From NCBI RefSeq assembly GCF_003330725.1, contig NZ_CP030840.1, positions 620,001 through 684,000 of the forward strand: 64,000 nt of DNA, written 5' to 3'. Within the stretch, counting starts at the first letter, position 1. Every line of letters starts with the position of its first letter. The notes beneath the pieces are model-generated. The model did no database searches. It was not told where the DNA came from and worked only from the letters and a program-made list of their open reading frames with translations. Below are positions 17,007-26,470 of this stretch, piece after piece. The DNA comes from Acidisarcina polymorpha. Lineage in GTDB: Bacteria > Acidobacteriota > Terriglobia > Terriglobales > Acidobacteriaceae. A program made the position numbers and the translations under genes.

Positions 17007-17903
17007 TTACAGGTTGTACATTTTGCAGAGATCCGCGATCAGGCCAGCTCCGGCCGGCTGCCAAGCAAGTTGCTTCTGCGTGGTTTTGCTGGAGACGACG
17101 TTGGCGCGGCCTACGAACGGCGCAAACCAGGAGAAGTGCGCGTTCGCTTCCTCCGGAGTCAAAGAGTTCACCGGAAGATTGAGACCCTTACCGATCGTCT
17201 CCGCAATCTCGCGGAATGCGACACCTTCTTCTGCGACCGCATGATAAACGCCGCCGGCCTCCCCCTTCTCCAACGCGAGTCGGTAGAGCAGCGCCGTATC
17301 GGAGAGATGCACTGCAGACCAGCGGTTACCGCCATCACCGACGTATGCCGAGCTGCCCTTCTTCCGAGCGATGTCGATCGCAAAGGAGACAAGACCCTGC
17401 TTGCGCGTATCGTGCACCTGAGAGTTACGCACGACGCGTACTGACACACCCAGCTTCGCGACGGCGGCAGCCGCTTCTTCGGAAGCTGCGCGTGCTACTA
17501 CGGATGAGTCCAGGGCCGGGCTTTGTTCTGTTGCTACCTCACCCGGAGCCACCTTGGCTACCGAAGTTCCCGATGTGACTACGAACGGCCTGTTCGAGCC
17601 CACCAGAACCGCTCCGAGCGCCTCGATGACCTTGCGGTCAGCCTCGCAATTCTGCTTGTATTTGGAAAAGTCGTGATCGAATGCTGTGTGAATGACGGCA
17701 TCTGCAGTCTCAGCACCTTTTCGCAAGGCATCGAGATCGTTTACATCCCCTAAGAGAGTTTCAGCTCCCGCAGCTCGGAGAGACTGACTGCCTTCTTCGG
17801 ATCGCGTAAGGCCACGAACCTGATAACCGTTGTTGATGAGTTCGGAAACAATTGCCGTACCGATGAAACCGGTGGCTCCCGTCAGAAATACTGTCTTTGC
17901 CAT
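17007..17903 (-). CDS. NAD(P)-binding SDR/epimerase-like oxidoreductase
   Basis: 298-residue extended-SDR-type protein. N-terminal VFLTGATGFIGTAIVSELI (GxxGxxG), LTRSEEGSQSLRAAGAETLLGDVND (typical cofactor and acidic segments), VIHTAFDHD, VTSGTSVAK, and C-terminal SAVHLSDTALLYRLALEKG, which resembles the nucleoside-diphosphate-sugar epimerase / 3-beta-HSD-like group. The usual YxxxK is not obvious (the corresponding region reads ARAASEEAAAAVA), so the catalytic chemistry is uncertain. Upstream on the same strand lies an NmrA fragment. Confidence 0.85.
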   Translation of the reverse strand: MAKTVFLTGATGFIGTAIVSELINNGYQVRGLTRSEEGSQSLRAAGAETLLGDVNDLDALRKGAETADAVIHTAFDHDFSKYKQNCEADRKVIEALGAVLVGSNRPFVVTSGTSVAKVAPGEVATEQSPALDSSVVARAASEEAAAAVAKLGVSVRVVRNSQVHDTRKQGLVSFAIDIARKKGSSAYVGDGGNRWSAVHLSDTALLYRLALEKGEAGGVYHAVAEEGVAFREIAETIGKGLNLPVNSLTPEEANAHFSWFAPFVGRANVVSSKTTQKQLAWQPAGAGLIADLCKMYNL

Positions 17904-17972
17904 ATGCGCACCTATTCGCAGCCGGTCGAGCCGGCGTGCAGTTTGAATTGGTGCGTTGGCTAACGGGAACGC

Positions 17973-18383
17973 TTACGGCAGCGAGCAAGGACGCTCTCTA
18001 CAAGATTCATGTTCTCGTGTGGCTTCAGATGTGTCAACCTTCCGGAGACCTACACAATGAGCTTCTGGTACTTTCGTCCACGATCCCGTTTTGCAAATTC
18101 TGCGTTTGCTTTTGTTTAGCAGATTGTCCATGAAGGACGGCGTGGTTCGAACCCTAGGATTAACGCCGGTGCTTGCAAGCAGATCGTCAGCCTTGAGTGA
18201 CGATGTGACCAAGCCCGCAGGTCTCTTCCAACCGCGTCTAAGTGCTGATACAACGAGAGCGCGCTGCAGTCCTGTGGCTTCAATTGCCTTCGCAGCCGGG
18301 CGAGTGAAATCTACATAGGCAGCGTCCACAATCGTTGCCTTGGGATCGGGCGGCACACTCGGCGCTAGCTGCTTTAACACCAT
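17973..18383 (-). pseudogene. NmrA/SDR-like gene fragment
   Basis: The frame begins without the Rossmann glycine motif and opens near the middle of an NmrA-type NAD(P)-binding protein: VDFTRPAAKAIEATGLQRALVVSALRRGW, then PAGLVTSSLKADDLLASTGV and PSFMDNLLNKSK match conserved mid-domain blocks of that family. After SKRRICKTGSW the sequence loses resemblance and ends early. It is therefore truncated at both ends. A copy of the recurrent palindrome sits 10 bases before the ATG, in operator position, implying that the promoter may still be read. Confidence 0.55.
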
Positions 18384-18392
18384 CTTTTTTCC

Positions 18393-18407
18393 ATACGCGG
18401 CAGGTAT
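18393..18407. promoter_or_regulatory. Palindrome upstream of the NmrA fragment
   Basis: Read on the minus strand: ATACCTGCCGCGTAT, 11 of 12 defined bases of ATACCTNNNAGGTAT match approximately (one change in the right half). Located 10-24 bases before the minus-strand ATG at 18383. Confidence 0.45.
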
Positions 18408-18863
18408 GAGGCAATGCCCTCAAAGTCTGCTCCTTTGCCTGCTTCGAGCCCATTGCACGCATCTATTCGCTTGAGATGGATCGTCGTTTTTCAGCATTTC
18501 AGGGTGACGCCGTGGGATGACTCGATAGGGCGAGCAGGACCCTGATCGACCGGTTCCACCAGGCACTCACTCTGTGTGCGCGGAAGGCAAAAAGCAATCG
18601 CAGTGTCTGTGACGAAGACATTGAAGTACTTCTCGCAGAACCGTAGGTTTGATCGGCGTATCAACGCGGCCACGGATGGCGAAACTTGTTTAACGAGTCA
18701 AGGGCGATTGAATCGAGGAGGAGCCCGGCAATGAAGTCTTGTTTGTTTGGTTAATAGGGTGCGGCAATTGCCACGCTTAGCACAGCCAGCTTTCTTGTCA
18801 CCGCTTCATTCAACTCCGCCTGACGGAATAAAGCTTCGTCCGATCTATCCCTGAGGAGGCCTG
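18408..18863. other. Intergenic, nothing recognised
   Basis: About 455 bases between divergent genes. No domain-bearing frame, palindrome copy or clear promoter beyond the GAGGAGG ribosome-binding site at the right end. Confidence 0.4.
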
Positions 18864-19586
18864 ATGCCCAGAATTGGTGTCGCGAACAAACGTGAGTACG
18901 AACCCTTGGTCTTTGGAGCACTGGTACTGCTTATCACCCTGGCGGGCTTCTGGCCTACGTTCTATGGCGCTCCCGCGAGCCAAGGAAACGATCTACTACA
19001 CATGCTCCATGGCGTTTCCGCCACTGCGTGGATCGTGCTCTTCTTGGCTCAATCATGGTTTACGGGCTATACAAACCGGAGACTGCATCAGTGGCTCGGA
19101 TGGTCCTCCGTAGCTGTGGCGGTCATCCTGATTCCAAGTAGCTTCGACATGGTTCATGTGATGTTCGCCCAAGCATTGTCTCCGCTGTTTCTGGTACTAG
19201 GCTTCATTGATCTCACCACGCTCCCACTCTTTCTAGGTCTGTATATAGCGGCGTTGGTTTACAGACGGCGGCCTCAGGTGCATTGGAGACTGATGGCGTC
19301 TACACTGGTGGTCGGCGTCTTACCAGCGGCAGCGCGCTTTTTTCTTCACTTCATGCCGCACAGCTTTCACAGCCTAGGCGACGCTCTGCTCCCGAGCTAT
19401 GTGCTCGTATATGCCATTCTTTTGCTCATGATTTTGTTGGATTGGCGTAAGGGGCGCTTGCTATGGCCGTTCCCGTTCACGTTGATCTACTATGCAGTTA
19501 TTCAACTCACGATGGTCGCAGGGGGACACAGCATCTGGTTCTTACACCTTGCCAGAGGCCTTGTCCTTCTACAAGCACCTGATTAG
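18864..19586 (+). CDS. Multi-pass membrane protein, unknown function
   Basis: 240 residues with about seven hydrophobic segments (e.g. LVFGALVLLITLAGFWPTFY, SATAWIVLFLAQSWF, LGWSSVAVAVILI, LFLGLYIAALVY, VLVYAILLLMILLDW). Conserved-looking His residues (LLHMLHGVSA, RRLHQWLGW, QVHWRLM) and the layout recall DUF2306-type or cytochrome-b561-like bacterial membrane proteins, but no family assignment is firm. TGAGGAGG lies 6 bases before the ATG. It is a single gene flanked by long gaps. Confidence 0.75.
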   Translation: MPRIGVANKREYEPLVFGALVLLITLAGFWPTFYGAPASQGNDLLHMLHGVSATAWIVLFLAQSWFTGYTNRRLHQWLGWSSVAVAVILIPSSFDMVHVMFAQALSPLFLVLGFIDLTTLPLFLGLYIAALVYRRRPQVHWRLMASTLVVGVLPAAARFFLHFMPHSFHSLGDALLPSYVLVYAILLLMILLDWRKGRLLWPFPFTLIYYAVIQLTMVAGGHSIWFLHLARGLVLLQAPD

Positions 19587-20403
19587 TATTTCGCTCCATG
19601 ATAAGTTCCCGGAACGCCACTCGGAAGACCCTTCTCCTCTGCGCTGCGCTCGAGAGAAGAAGGCGACTTCACAGGATCGGCAGCAGCCATGACGTGCATT
19701 TGCTTGATGACTCTGCGCACCACCGACCGGGAATTCCCTTATGCAAGCCCAAGCTGCAGGTTCACGATCTCCACCTGCCCGCACAGGGGCACCCTGACCC
19801 ATCGCTGCCGTACCTGTCTTCTATCGTCCGATGACCAGATAGGATGTCTCTCGCCACTTCCGCGAAGCGCGATTGCACCCATAGAAATGATTTACTTTTC
19901 ATAGTTCAGTCTTGCAAGCGCGCTACTTTGAATCCGCTTCCAACTGCCCCGCGGATTTGCATGAGTTGCAAGCGGACTTGCAGATAACTTGTAGACATCC
20001 ATCCCATGAAGACCGCGCAGATTTTCCCGCTCTTGCGTATCGAAGGCGGCAAGAGCGGGAGGAATGCGATTTGCAAACCGGACTGTTGTCTGTTGTTAGA
20101 AGGCCGGTCGAGTAAGACAATGCCTATGTGAGCTGCTGACCCACGAATCTATCCGACAGGTGTCCGAGTTTAGCATCTGCGATTTGAGCGCCCACTTGAT
20201 CAGGGGCCACCCGCACACCAGAACGACCATTGAGACCCTCAGTAAGTTATCGATCGTCGGGAAAGCAAGTCATAGATAAGTCCATTCCAGCCACATTTGT
20301 TGTATCTCACGCCCGCACTTCCGCGGCGCAAAGCACGATTCAGAAAAGCCCCTCGGAAATGTCTTAGCGTGTTACTCCGCTCTCGCAGATCAGCGTCAAG
20401 TTG
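19587..20403. other. Long intergenic stretch with one strong hairpin
   Basis: About 815 bases between convergent genes. No supported coding region. It holds the hairpin at 20025-20060. Short frames on either strand have no recognisable domains. Confidence 0.5.
20025..20060. repeat. Perfect 12-bp inverted repeat
   Basis: TCCCGCTCTTGC and GCAAGAGCGGGA separated by 12 bases. No U-tract on either strand. It lies in the gap between two convergent genes and may end transcription or be an old mobile-element end. Confidence 0.5.
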
Positions 20404-21600
20404 CTACAACCCATCTGCCACGGTAAGTTCTCGCGAATAATCGGCGGCGAAGTCGTTATAAACCAATCTGCCGGAACTCTTCATCGGGGTCGCAGGGTCG
20501 TAGTCCGTCAGGGTCCAGGGGTTAAGATTCTGCACGACAAACTTCGGTACATCGAATGCCCCCGTGCATAGCGGTATTGAATGCGCGTTCAGGTAGTTCA
20601 ACAGGTCCACGGCTACTTGGGTGTCGGTCATCGATCCGAGCCCAAGCGACATCCCTTCCGGAGCCGACCATTCGTCCGCCCACACCGGCACGCTCTGGCT
20701 GGGTATACCAAACTCGGCATCCCATTGCGACTCCACAGTAAGTCCATGCTGATACGGATGCACGGCATACACCAGCCGATTGAGCGGATCGGTAGGCGCC
20801 TGCATACCGTCAAGGGTCGCCGCAGCTTCTTTAACCGTCATGCCTGTTACTGGATCTGTCACATTGTCCGCCAGCGCATCGAGCACAAACACGTTCTGCG
20901 CGCCGTTATTGCGTAGGTGACTGATAAGCGGCTGCATGCCAATGGCCGTGTAAGTTTGGCCCCCTGCGGCAACCGTACCGCCGTTCAGCCATAGTTGCCA
21001 GTTCGTTGCTGAACCGAGCAGAGTCGGCTCGTTGTAAAGCTCAAAGACCACTCCGCGGTCCGAGCCAAACACCGGCGTGAACAAATCCCAGTCGCCCTGC
21101 GTTTCGGCCGTAGGTAACGGATCTTCACTCGTGTCGCCGGTGATCGGTTCATCCTGCATCATGATCATCACGATAAAACCTTCCTGCCGCGCGGTCTTAA
21201 TAGCAGACACCACGTCATTAAAATAATCCGGATCGTACATCGTGGTATTGCTCGGATTGAGCGCCGGTTGACTTATCTGAAACCGGATCGTGTCGGCGCC
21301 ATACGCCCGGATGGCCGCGCGTTCGGCTGGAGTGTAATTGTTGCGCGCCTTGAGGAGCGTCACTGCGGTCGGATCTGATGAAGCCTCAATCTTCAATGTT
21401 GCCAACGGCCGCACGTAGCCCTGCAGCACCACGCCGCGAGACAGCCAGGGGCGGTCATTCAGGGTCATGTGTATCCCGGACACCCCAACCGCCTGCTGAC
21501 TAACCGTGGGAGAAGTACCGTTTGTTGAGGTTTGACTCCCACACCCGCTGAGAATAAGCGATATGAGAAATAGGGGAGCGAAGTAAGAATGACGGAACAC
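20404..21600 (-). CDS. Glycoside hydrolase family 5-like lipoprotein
   Basis: 398 residues. The N-terminus LFLISLILSGC is a lipoprotein signal with the lipobox Cys at residue 20, so the enzyme is membrane-anchored. The (beta/alpha)8 body carries ADTIRFQIS, the acid/base motif VVFELYNEP (Glu 191), the VYAVHPYQHG segment with the conserved His-Tyr region, and the nucleophile strand VPVWADEWSAPEG (Glu 310). This order fits GH5-type cellulase/mannanase-like enzymes. Substrate is likely a beta-linked plant polysaccharide or oligosaccharide. The next hydrolase lies upstream by 73 bases on the same strand. Confidence 0.88.
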   Translation of the reverse strand: MFRHSYFAPLFLISLILSGCGSQTSTNGTSPTVSQQAVGVSGIHMTLNDRPWLSRGVVLQGYVRPLATLKIEASSDPTAVTLLKARNNYTPAERAAIRAYGADTIRFQISQPALNPSNTTMYDPDYFNDVVSAIKTARQEGFIVMIMMQDEPITGDTSEDPLPTAETQGDWDLFTPVFGSDRGVVFELYNEPTLLGSATNWQLWLNGGTVAAGGQTYTAIGMQPLISHLRNNGAQNVFVLDALADNVTDPVTGMTVKEAAATLDGMQAPTDPLNRLVYAVHPYQHGLTVESQWDAEFGIPSQSVPVWADEWSAPEGMSLGLGSMTDTQVAVDLLNYLNAHSIPLCTGAFDVPKFVVQNLNPWTLTDYDPATPMKSSGRLVYNDFAADYSRELTVADGL

Positions 21601-21673
21601 GGCATCTCTCCTTTGTGAGGTAAGCGGTTAAGTAAGATGAAGAGGTTGAGGAACGATCGCTGAGCCTAGAGTT

Positions 21674-22918
21674 CTAGCGTTGTTGGTGCTGGTACTCCAT
21701 GTAATCCGCAAAGAATCCGTAGTTCTCGGGGAGACGAATTGCTCCGGGTACATCAGCCATTCCAGGAACGAGCAGTTGATTCAGAAACCAGGGAACAGTA
21801 CCGACGGAGACCACAGCCCGGCCAGCAGCTTGATCGGGGTGAGGATTCCACGTGAGCGCGTACGTGGCAATCCTCGCGCCATTTGTCTGGAGCATCGGGA
21901 TGAGGTCAGCAAGGTAGTGGGGCTCAAACCACTGCTGGGACGCAAGGAACTGCTGCCATTCCTCCTCAGGTACCGGGCGCTGAAAACAGTTGTTTAGAAA
22001 TTCCGCGACGAGTGTGCCCGGCAGGATGGAATGCTGCTGGACGAACGCCCGCCCAGCTTCGCTATTATCAATTCGGTCTCCAAGATGCTGTTTCCACTTA
22101 AAAACGAGCGACATCTCTGTGACCATCAGAGGTTTTTTCGGAATGGCGCGATGCATGAACTGCAACGCGGTTTCTGTACTTCGCATATCCGGCTGATGCA
22201 TATGAAAGTCCGCGCCTGCGATCTTGGGGTCTTCATTGACCCATCGGATCATTAATCGCGTGGGAAGAGACTGCTGTGTCTTCGGTAGGTCAAGCCGCGT
22301 CATTCCACCCGCATAAAGAGGCAGTTGAGTACCATCGGCCGCATTGCGATGCACTGCGTCGATGTGCGCGGCGAGACGACGGAGAAACGCAATCACGGGA
22401 AGCCGCCCATCCGCATCGGGCATTAGGTCCTCCGGAAGCGTATCAATCGTTAGTTCGTTGACCAGCACAAGAGCCGACAGTCGCCCCTTAGTTGCATCGA
22501 GCAAGTGATCCACAAAGGCGAAAGCTTCTTGTTCCTTTGGTGATCCTTCTTCCGGCATCCGGCCAAACCCGCCTTTGCCTGTGGAATCCCATTTGATGGA
22601 TAGTACGATCTTGCGTCCTGATGCCGCGGCACGATTGAGTGCTTGAAGGCCGGGGTCGGTTTCGTATGAACGTCGGCCGCTCATGAACTCTGAGGCCGGA
22701 ACAAAACCGCGAAGCCACGTTGTGTGCGTCTGATCCAGGACTTCCGGCGTTGCCCATTGGAAGCGCTCGTTGATATTGCCACCCAATGCCAGACTCCCTG
22801 CTGGAACCTGGGCTACACATGACCAAGAGCAAAGGCAAATAGCCGTTAGATACAAGCCGTAATTTCCAAACTCGGTGACTTTGGAACTAAGACGAGAATG
22901 CAATGCTTTTCGAGACAC
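21674..22918 (-). CDS. TIM-barrel glycoside-hydrolase-like protein (clan A type)
   Basis: 414 residues. After a hydrophobic leader (YGLYLTAICLCSWSCVAQ) the protein shows WLRGFVPASEF, KIVLSIKWDSTGKGG, and two well-spaced Glu residues in strand-end positions: VLVNELTID (Asn 154-Glu 155) and KPLMVTEMSL (Glu 268). The NE...E spacing is that of clan GH-A enzymes, with ADFHMHQPD between them. I cannot name the GH family. It precedes the GH5 lipoprotein by 73 bases and is probably co-transcribed with it. Confidence 0.75.
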   Translation of the reverse strand: MSRKALHSRLSSKVTEFGNYGLYLTAICLCSWSCVAQVPAGSLALGGNINERFQWATPEVLDQTHTTWLRGFVPASEFMSGRRSYETDPGLQALNRAAASGRKIVLSIKWDSTGKGGFGRMPEEGSPKEQEAFAFVDHLLDATKGRLSALVLVNELTIDTLPEDLMPDADGRLPVIAFLRRLAAHIDAVHRNAADGTQLPLYAGGMTRLDLPKTQQSLPTRLMIRWVNEDPKIAGADFHMHQPDMRSTETALQFMHRAIPKKPLMVTEMSLVFKWKQHLGDRIDNSEAGRAFVQQHSILPGTLVAEFLNNCFQRPVPEEEWQQFLASQQWFEPHYLADLIPMLQTNGARIATYALTWNPHPDQAAGRAVVSVGTVPWFLNQLLVPGMADVPGAIRLPENYGFFADYMEYQHQQR

Positions 22919-23485
22919 TATGCTGAAACTCCTTCATGAATCAGTTGCCGGCGAAGCCCCCTGCCCGACGTAAAACCGAGTCAAGGGTTGTAACATCGAA
23001 CGCGTTACGCTTTCGGGACAGGTGGCCCATTTCATACCCGAAGATCTGAATCTCCGATTTTTGGCCTTCCGTTCGGTCTCTACTTTGATTGGTTGCCCGC
23101 GAAGCAGATTCCAGCGGCATTAGCGATCGCGGTCCATTGCTGCTCGACAGAGTCTGAGCAAATCCCGCAACTAAGCTGCGAGCCCACAGCCGACGGAAAG
23201 GAGTTCAGATCATGAGCCATTGAGCGATGTGTCGTCGTGTCGGGGAAGGCCTCATGGCGTTCACTCGCCTCCCGACGGCCTCCGATCTCCGTTGATCGAT
23301 GTTAGGAAAAGCGACACTAAAGTTTCCGTACAAACCAGGCTGCACACCCAAAGGAAAGCGGTAGTGAGAACGCGATTACTGCAATAAGATCCTGCCATAC
23401 TCAACGGCACATAACAGGTCGTATGTGAGATGCGTGGAGGTCTGGTTGGTAAGAGGATCCGAGAATGCTTTATGAGTGGATATCT

Positions 23486-23500
23486 ATACCTCACAGGTAT
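23486..23500. promoter_or_regulatory. Perfect ATACCTNNNAGGTAT palindrome
   Basis: ATACCTCACAGGTAT, preceded by CT as in other copies. All 12 defined positions match. It is 327 bases before the BNR gene start. Confidence 0.6.
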
Positions 23501-23658
23501 GGCACGTGCGACGCGGCGAGGCACACAGTTCTCATTATTCCCTTCTAGGGTTTAATGCCGCTTCACTTATAGCTGTGGCGGCAGGCGCACACCGATAGCG
23601 ATGGTTCTAACGTCACAATCGTAGGCGGTATCAATTACTCGGATGGTCTTCCTTAGCT

Positions 23659-23673
23659 ATACCTAGCAGGTAT
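23659..23673. promoter_or_regulatory. Perfect ATACCTNNNAGGTAT palindrome with extended arms
   Basis: ATACCTAGCAGGTAT, flanked by TTAGCT on the left and TTAGCT on the right, giving a longer imperfect dyad. It is 154 bases before the BNR gene start, a plausible promoter-proximal operator. Confidence 0.65.
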
Positions 23674-23812
23674 TTAGCTCTGCCCACAAGGTCTCACCCT
23701 TAGTAGGCAAAGAAGAATCCAATAGAAATAGTCGCGGCTAATGCTTCAAGCGCACTAGTAGGTAGGCCGCTGTCGAGCACTGAACCAGAGAAGACAGAGG
23801 AAAGACGCTATC

Positions 23813-25045
23813 ATGCTCTATCACTACAACAAATACGGAGTACTTCCTGTGACAACCAATTCCCTCGCCAAACCATTTCTTGTGGTGCTTCTTTGCTGTC
23901 TAATTATCAGGAGCGCAGCGCTTGCGCAGGGCCCAATTCAGGCCGTTCCTGGCGCGTCAGGAAATTCGTTGGACCCTAACCCAAATCAACGGGCACCGTA
24001 CCCTCGGCTGGTTCGTATACTCCACGGCGAGCAGCGCGATGGGATCGTGGCGAGTGTGTCTCCAGGGGTTTTCTATGAGAGCAGGGATGACGGTAGAACG
24101 TTCCAGGAGATTGGCGCGATCCCGTCGGTTGAAGGCATTACCCCAAAATGCTGCGGAACACTTTTCGAGGCCCCCCGCCAGGTGGGTTCCTTGAGCGAAG
24201 GGACGCTTCTCTATGCCGGATCCTACTGCGGAGGGAGCGACGGGAAGACCGCATCGATCGAGATCTTCGCTAGCATCGATGACGGGAGGACATGGACGCA
24301 TCACTCCACTCCCGTTCAGCGTGGAAGCTGTGTCTCCGCTGAGAACGATGGGCTGTGGGAGCCTGAGTTTGAAGTGGACGAAGAAGGCGCATTGGTGATG
24401 TTCTGGTCTGACGAAACCGATCCTTGCTGCAGCCAAAAGCTTGCACAGATGCGAAGTCTTGATGGAACAACATGGGGAGACGAACAGAATACCGTTGCGA
24501 GCAAAGTTCGGACTGACCGGCCCGGTATGGCGACGGTCTCCCGTCTACCAAGCGGGATCTACTTCATGTCTTATGAACTGTGTGGCCCCGCCGCCTGCAC
24601 TGTGTTTTACAGGACCTCTTACGATGGTTGGACCTTCGGGGTGCCTTCAGATACTGGGCAGAAAATACAGACCTTGAGTGGCGAGTTCTTTGAACATGCG
24701 CCAACCAATCGCTGGGATGCAGGCTTCCACCAAGGCGAGGGCGCGCTTCTGCTGGTTGGACAGTATCTCATGACCAGCGGAGGAGCTAACGCGCCGAACA
24801 CGGGCAGAGTGCTCTTTGTCAATACGTCCAGGGATGCCTCGGGGGAATGGAAGGCAATCCCCGCTCCCGTACACGTTGACATGACTCCCTATCTCGGCAA
24901 GGCCAACTATAACAACTGCGCAAATTATTCCTCGGCGCTGCTGCCTGTTGAGCGCGGCTCGGCTCTCCTGGAGTTAGCAACTGCTCCAAGCTCACTCTCT
25001 ACTTGCGGTGCTTACTATGACAAGGAACTCCTTGGCGAAAGATAG
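23813..25045 (+). CDS. Secreted BNR/Asp-box sialidase-like protein
   Basis: 410 residues with a signal peptide (LVVLLCCLIIRSAALAQ). Two clear Asp boxes, SRDDGRTFQ and SIDDGRTW, and further blades (RSLDGTTWGDE, TSYDGWTFG) indicate a six-bladed sialidase-type beta-propeller. Many Cys residues (KCCGTL, DPCCSQ, CGPAAC) suggest disulfides and an extracytoplasmic location. Members of this fold include exo-sialidases and GH93-type exo-arabinanases; motifs here do not decide between them. It forms, with the GH5 and neighbouring hydrolase, a glycan-degrading neighbourhood. Confidence 0.8.
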   Translation: MLYHYNKYGVLPVTTNSLAKPFLVVLLCCLIIRSAALAQGPIQAVPGASGNSLDPNPNQRAPYPRLVRILHGEQRDGIVASVSPGVFYESRDDGRTFQEIGAIPSVEGITPKCCGTLFEAPRQVGSLSEGTLLYAGSYCGGSDGKTASIEIFASIDDGRTWTHHSTPVQRGSCVSAENDGLWEPEFEVDEEGALVMFWSDETDPCCSQKLAQMRSLDGTTWGDEQNTVASKVRTDRPGMATVSRLPSGIYFMSYELCGPAACTVFYRTSYDGWTFGVPSDTGQKIQTLSGEFFEHAPTNRWDAGFHQGEGALLLVGQYLMTSGGANAPNTGRVLFVNTSRDASGEWKAIPAPVHVDMTPYLGKANYNNCANYSSALLPVERGSALLELATAPSSLSTCGAYYDKELLGER

Positions 25046-25066
25046 GTAAAGGCTGTCCTAAGCTCA

Positions 25067-25101
25067 CCAGACCGTGTACTCTCACGCAGCACACGGTCTG
25101 G
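25067..25101 (+). terminator. Hairpin after the BNR gene
   Basis: Perfect 11-bp stem CCAGACCGTGT / ACACGGTCTGG with a 13-base loop, 21 bases after the stop codon. Followed only by TT, so a weak intrinsic terminator or rho-dependent end. Confidence 0.6.
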
Positions 25102-25475
25102 TTCGGGTGTCGATTGGAAACCCGAGTGCCTTCGGATGGTCCCCGCAAGGCGCCACGCCTGGATCATAATTACGTATGGAGCCGCCAAGCATAATGTTCC
25201 TCTTGGAATTGCCTGCGCGAGTGGGCAGAGTAGTCGTGCGGCCCTGCCGATCAATTGTTCAGCACTACCTTTTCCTGAGTTGTCTCACGTTTGTGCACAA
25301 AGCGGAAACAATGCGGTGAAGCATTCGAAGGCCTTTAATTTGAGGCTAAGTACTGGTAGTTCAACAGAGCTTGAATCAGGTTCGGGTTTTCAGGAAGGAA
25401 CGTGCGGACGTATTGCATGGCGTTGCAATTCCGCCAGCGCCTTTCTATGCTCTGCGGCCATCGTCAGAAACCTCC

Positions 25476-25481
25476 TATAAT
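25476..25481 (+). promoter_or_regulatory. TATAAT -10 box just before the AraC gene
   Basis: A consensus TATAAT lies 11-16 bases before the start codon, so the transcript would be almost leaderless. No good -35 is visible, which would suit an activator-dependent promoter. Confidence 0.4.
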
Positions 25482-25492
25482 ATTAGTCGGTG

Positions 25493-26419
25493 ATGGAGTG
25501 GCAAGGGACAAAGGCGTTGCCGACGTGTCGAAAGACACAAGCCGTGCGCGAGTTCATGCGCGTGGAGTCCGAGGTCCTCTTCTCCAGCCGCGGTCTGGGC
25601 TGGTCAGGCCTTCTGATGGAGCAACATAGGTTTCGTGCTGGCGAGTGGCCGGCCTCCACACTGAGTGGCCCGATCCTTTGTCTCTGGAATAATCTCGAGA
25701 CGCTCCGCTGCGACCATCCGGATGCAAACGGGCATTTTGTCCCGAAGCTCGTCCATCCCGGTACGCTCTCTTTTTACACTGCAGGTGACCTTCCTCCTGC
25801 ACATCCCCGGTCGCAAATCGATGGGTTAATCTGTGCCTTTGACTCGGACTTCCTGCTCGGAGTCCCTCAGGAAATTATGAGTGAGAGTAATACGCGCAGT
25901 GTGGCAGATGGCGTCATCTCACAGGACAAACGTTGTTTCATGGACGCGCCTGTACAACACATCCTCGAGAGGTTGAGCGAGGCAGCAAGAATCCGAACCT
26001 TGGGCTCTTGCTACGCCAATCATCTCATCAGTCTTCTGAATGCACGGTTGCTTCATATTCTTGGTATGGACGCCAATCGTATATGGCTACGAAACAAAAT
26101 AGATGTCATGACGTTGCGTCGGCTGACCGACCGCGTGGACGCCACACCGAACCTGGATCTGGATCTTGATACGCTTGCGGTCGAAAGGGGCTGCAGTAAG
26201 CGACATCTCCTACGTTCGTTTCGAGCAAGCACCGGTCGCTCGCCGCATCAGTACATTCTGGACCTTCGGATTGAGAAGGCTCGGCGGCTCATGCTAAAGC
26301 CGGCTCTCAGCCTCATTGACATCGCCTTTGAGTGTGGCTTTGCGAGTCAAGCCCACTTCACCTATGCCTTTCGTCAAAGGCAAGGCGCCACCCCGAGCGA
26401 TTACCGTCGCAGACTGTGA
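25493..26419 (+). CDS. AraC family transcriptional regulator
   Basis: 308 residues. The C-terminal 100 residues form the double-HTH AraC domain: LDTLAVERGCSKRHLLRSF, GRSPHQYILDLRIEKARRLM, SLIDIAFECGFASQAHFTYAF and the closing GATPSDYRRR. The N-terminal half is a probable cupin-like sensor (GTLSFYTAGDLP). A GTG three bases earlier is an alternative start. It is followed by a DUF418-type membrane protein gene and preceded by the glycan enzymes; its target is unknown. Confidence 0.9.
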   Translation: MEWQGTKALPTCRKTQAVREFMRVESEVLFSSRGLGWSGLLMEQHRFRAGEWPASTLSGPILCLWNNLETLRCDHPDANGHFVPKLVHPGTLSFYTAGDLPPAHPRSQIDGLICAFDSDFLLGVPQEIMSESNTRSVADGVISQDKRCFMDAPVQHILERLSEAARIRTLGSCYANHLISLLNARLLHILGMDANRIWLRNKIDVMTLRRLTDRVDATPNLDLDLDTLAVERGCSKRHLLRSFRASTGRSPHQYILDLRIEKARRLMLKPALSLIDIAFECGFASQAHFTYAFRQRQGATPSDYRRRL

Positions 26420-26470
26420 TGGCGTTTTTACGAAAGTAAAGGTTTGCACATCCGGCTAGTCTGACGATAG

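Larger units (their letters stand above)
22919..23812. other. Long divergent intergenic region with two operator-like palindromes
   Basis: About 890 bases between the minus-strand hydrolase pair and the plus-strand BNR protein. No convincing gene. Two perfect copies of the recurrent palindrome, 173 bases apart, are the only clear structure. Confidence 0.55.
25046..25492. other. Intergenic region with terminator and AraC promoter
   Basis: About 445 bases. It starts with a strong hairpin (25067-25101) and ends with a TATAAT box close to the AraC start. Nothing else recognised. Confidence 0.5.

Noticed and set aside
18140-18165. tRNA-like GGTTCGAACCC segment
   Set aside because: Lies inside the NmrA fragment, where it encodes conserved residues; no acceptor stem or anticodon arm around it.
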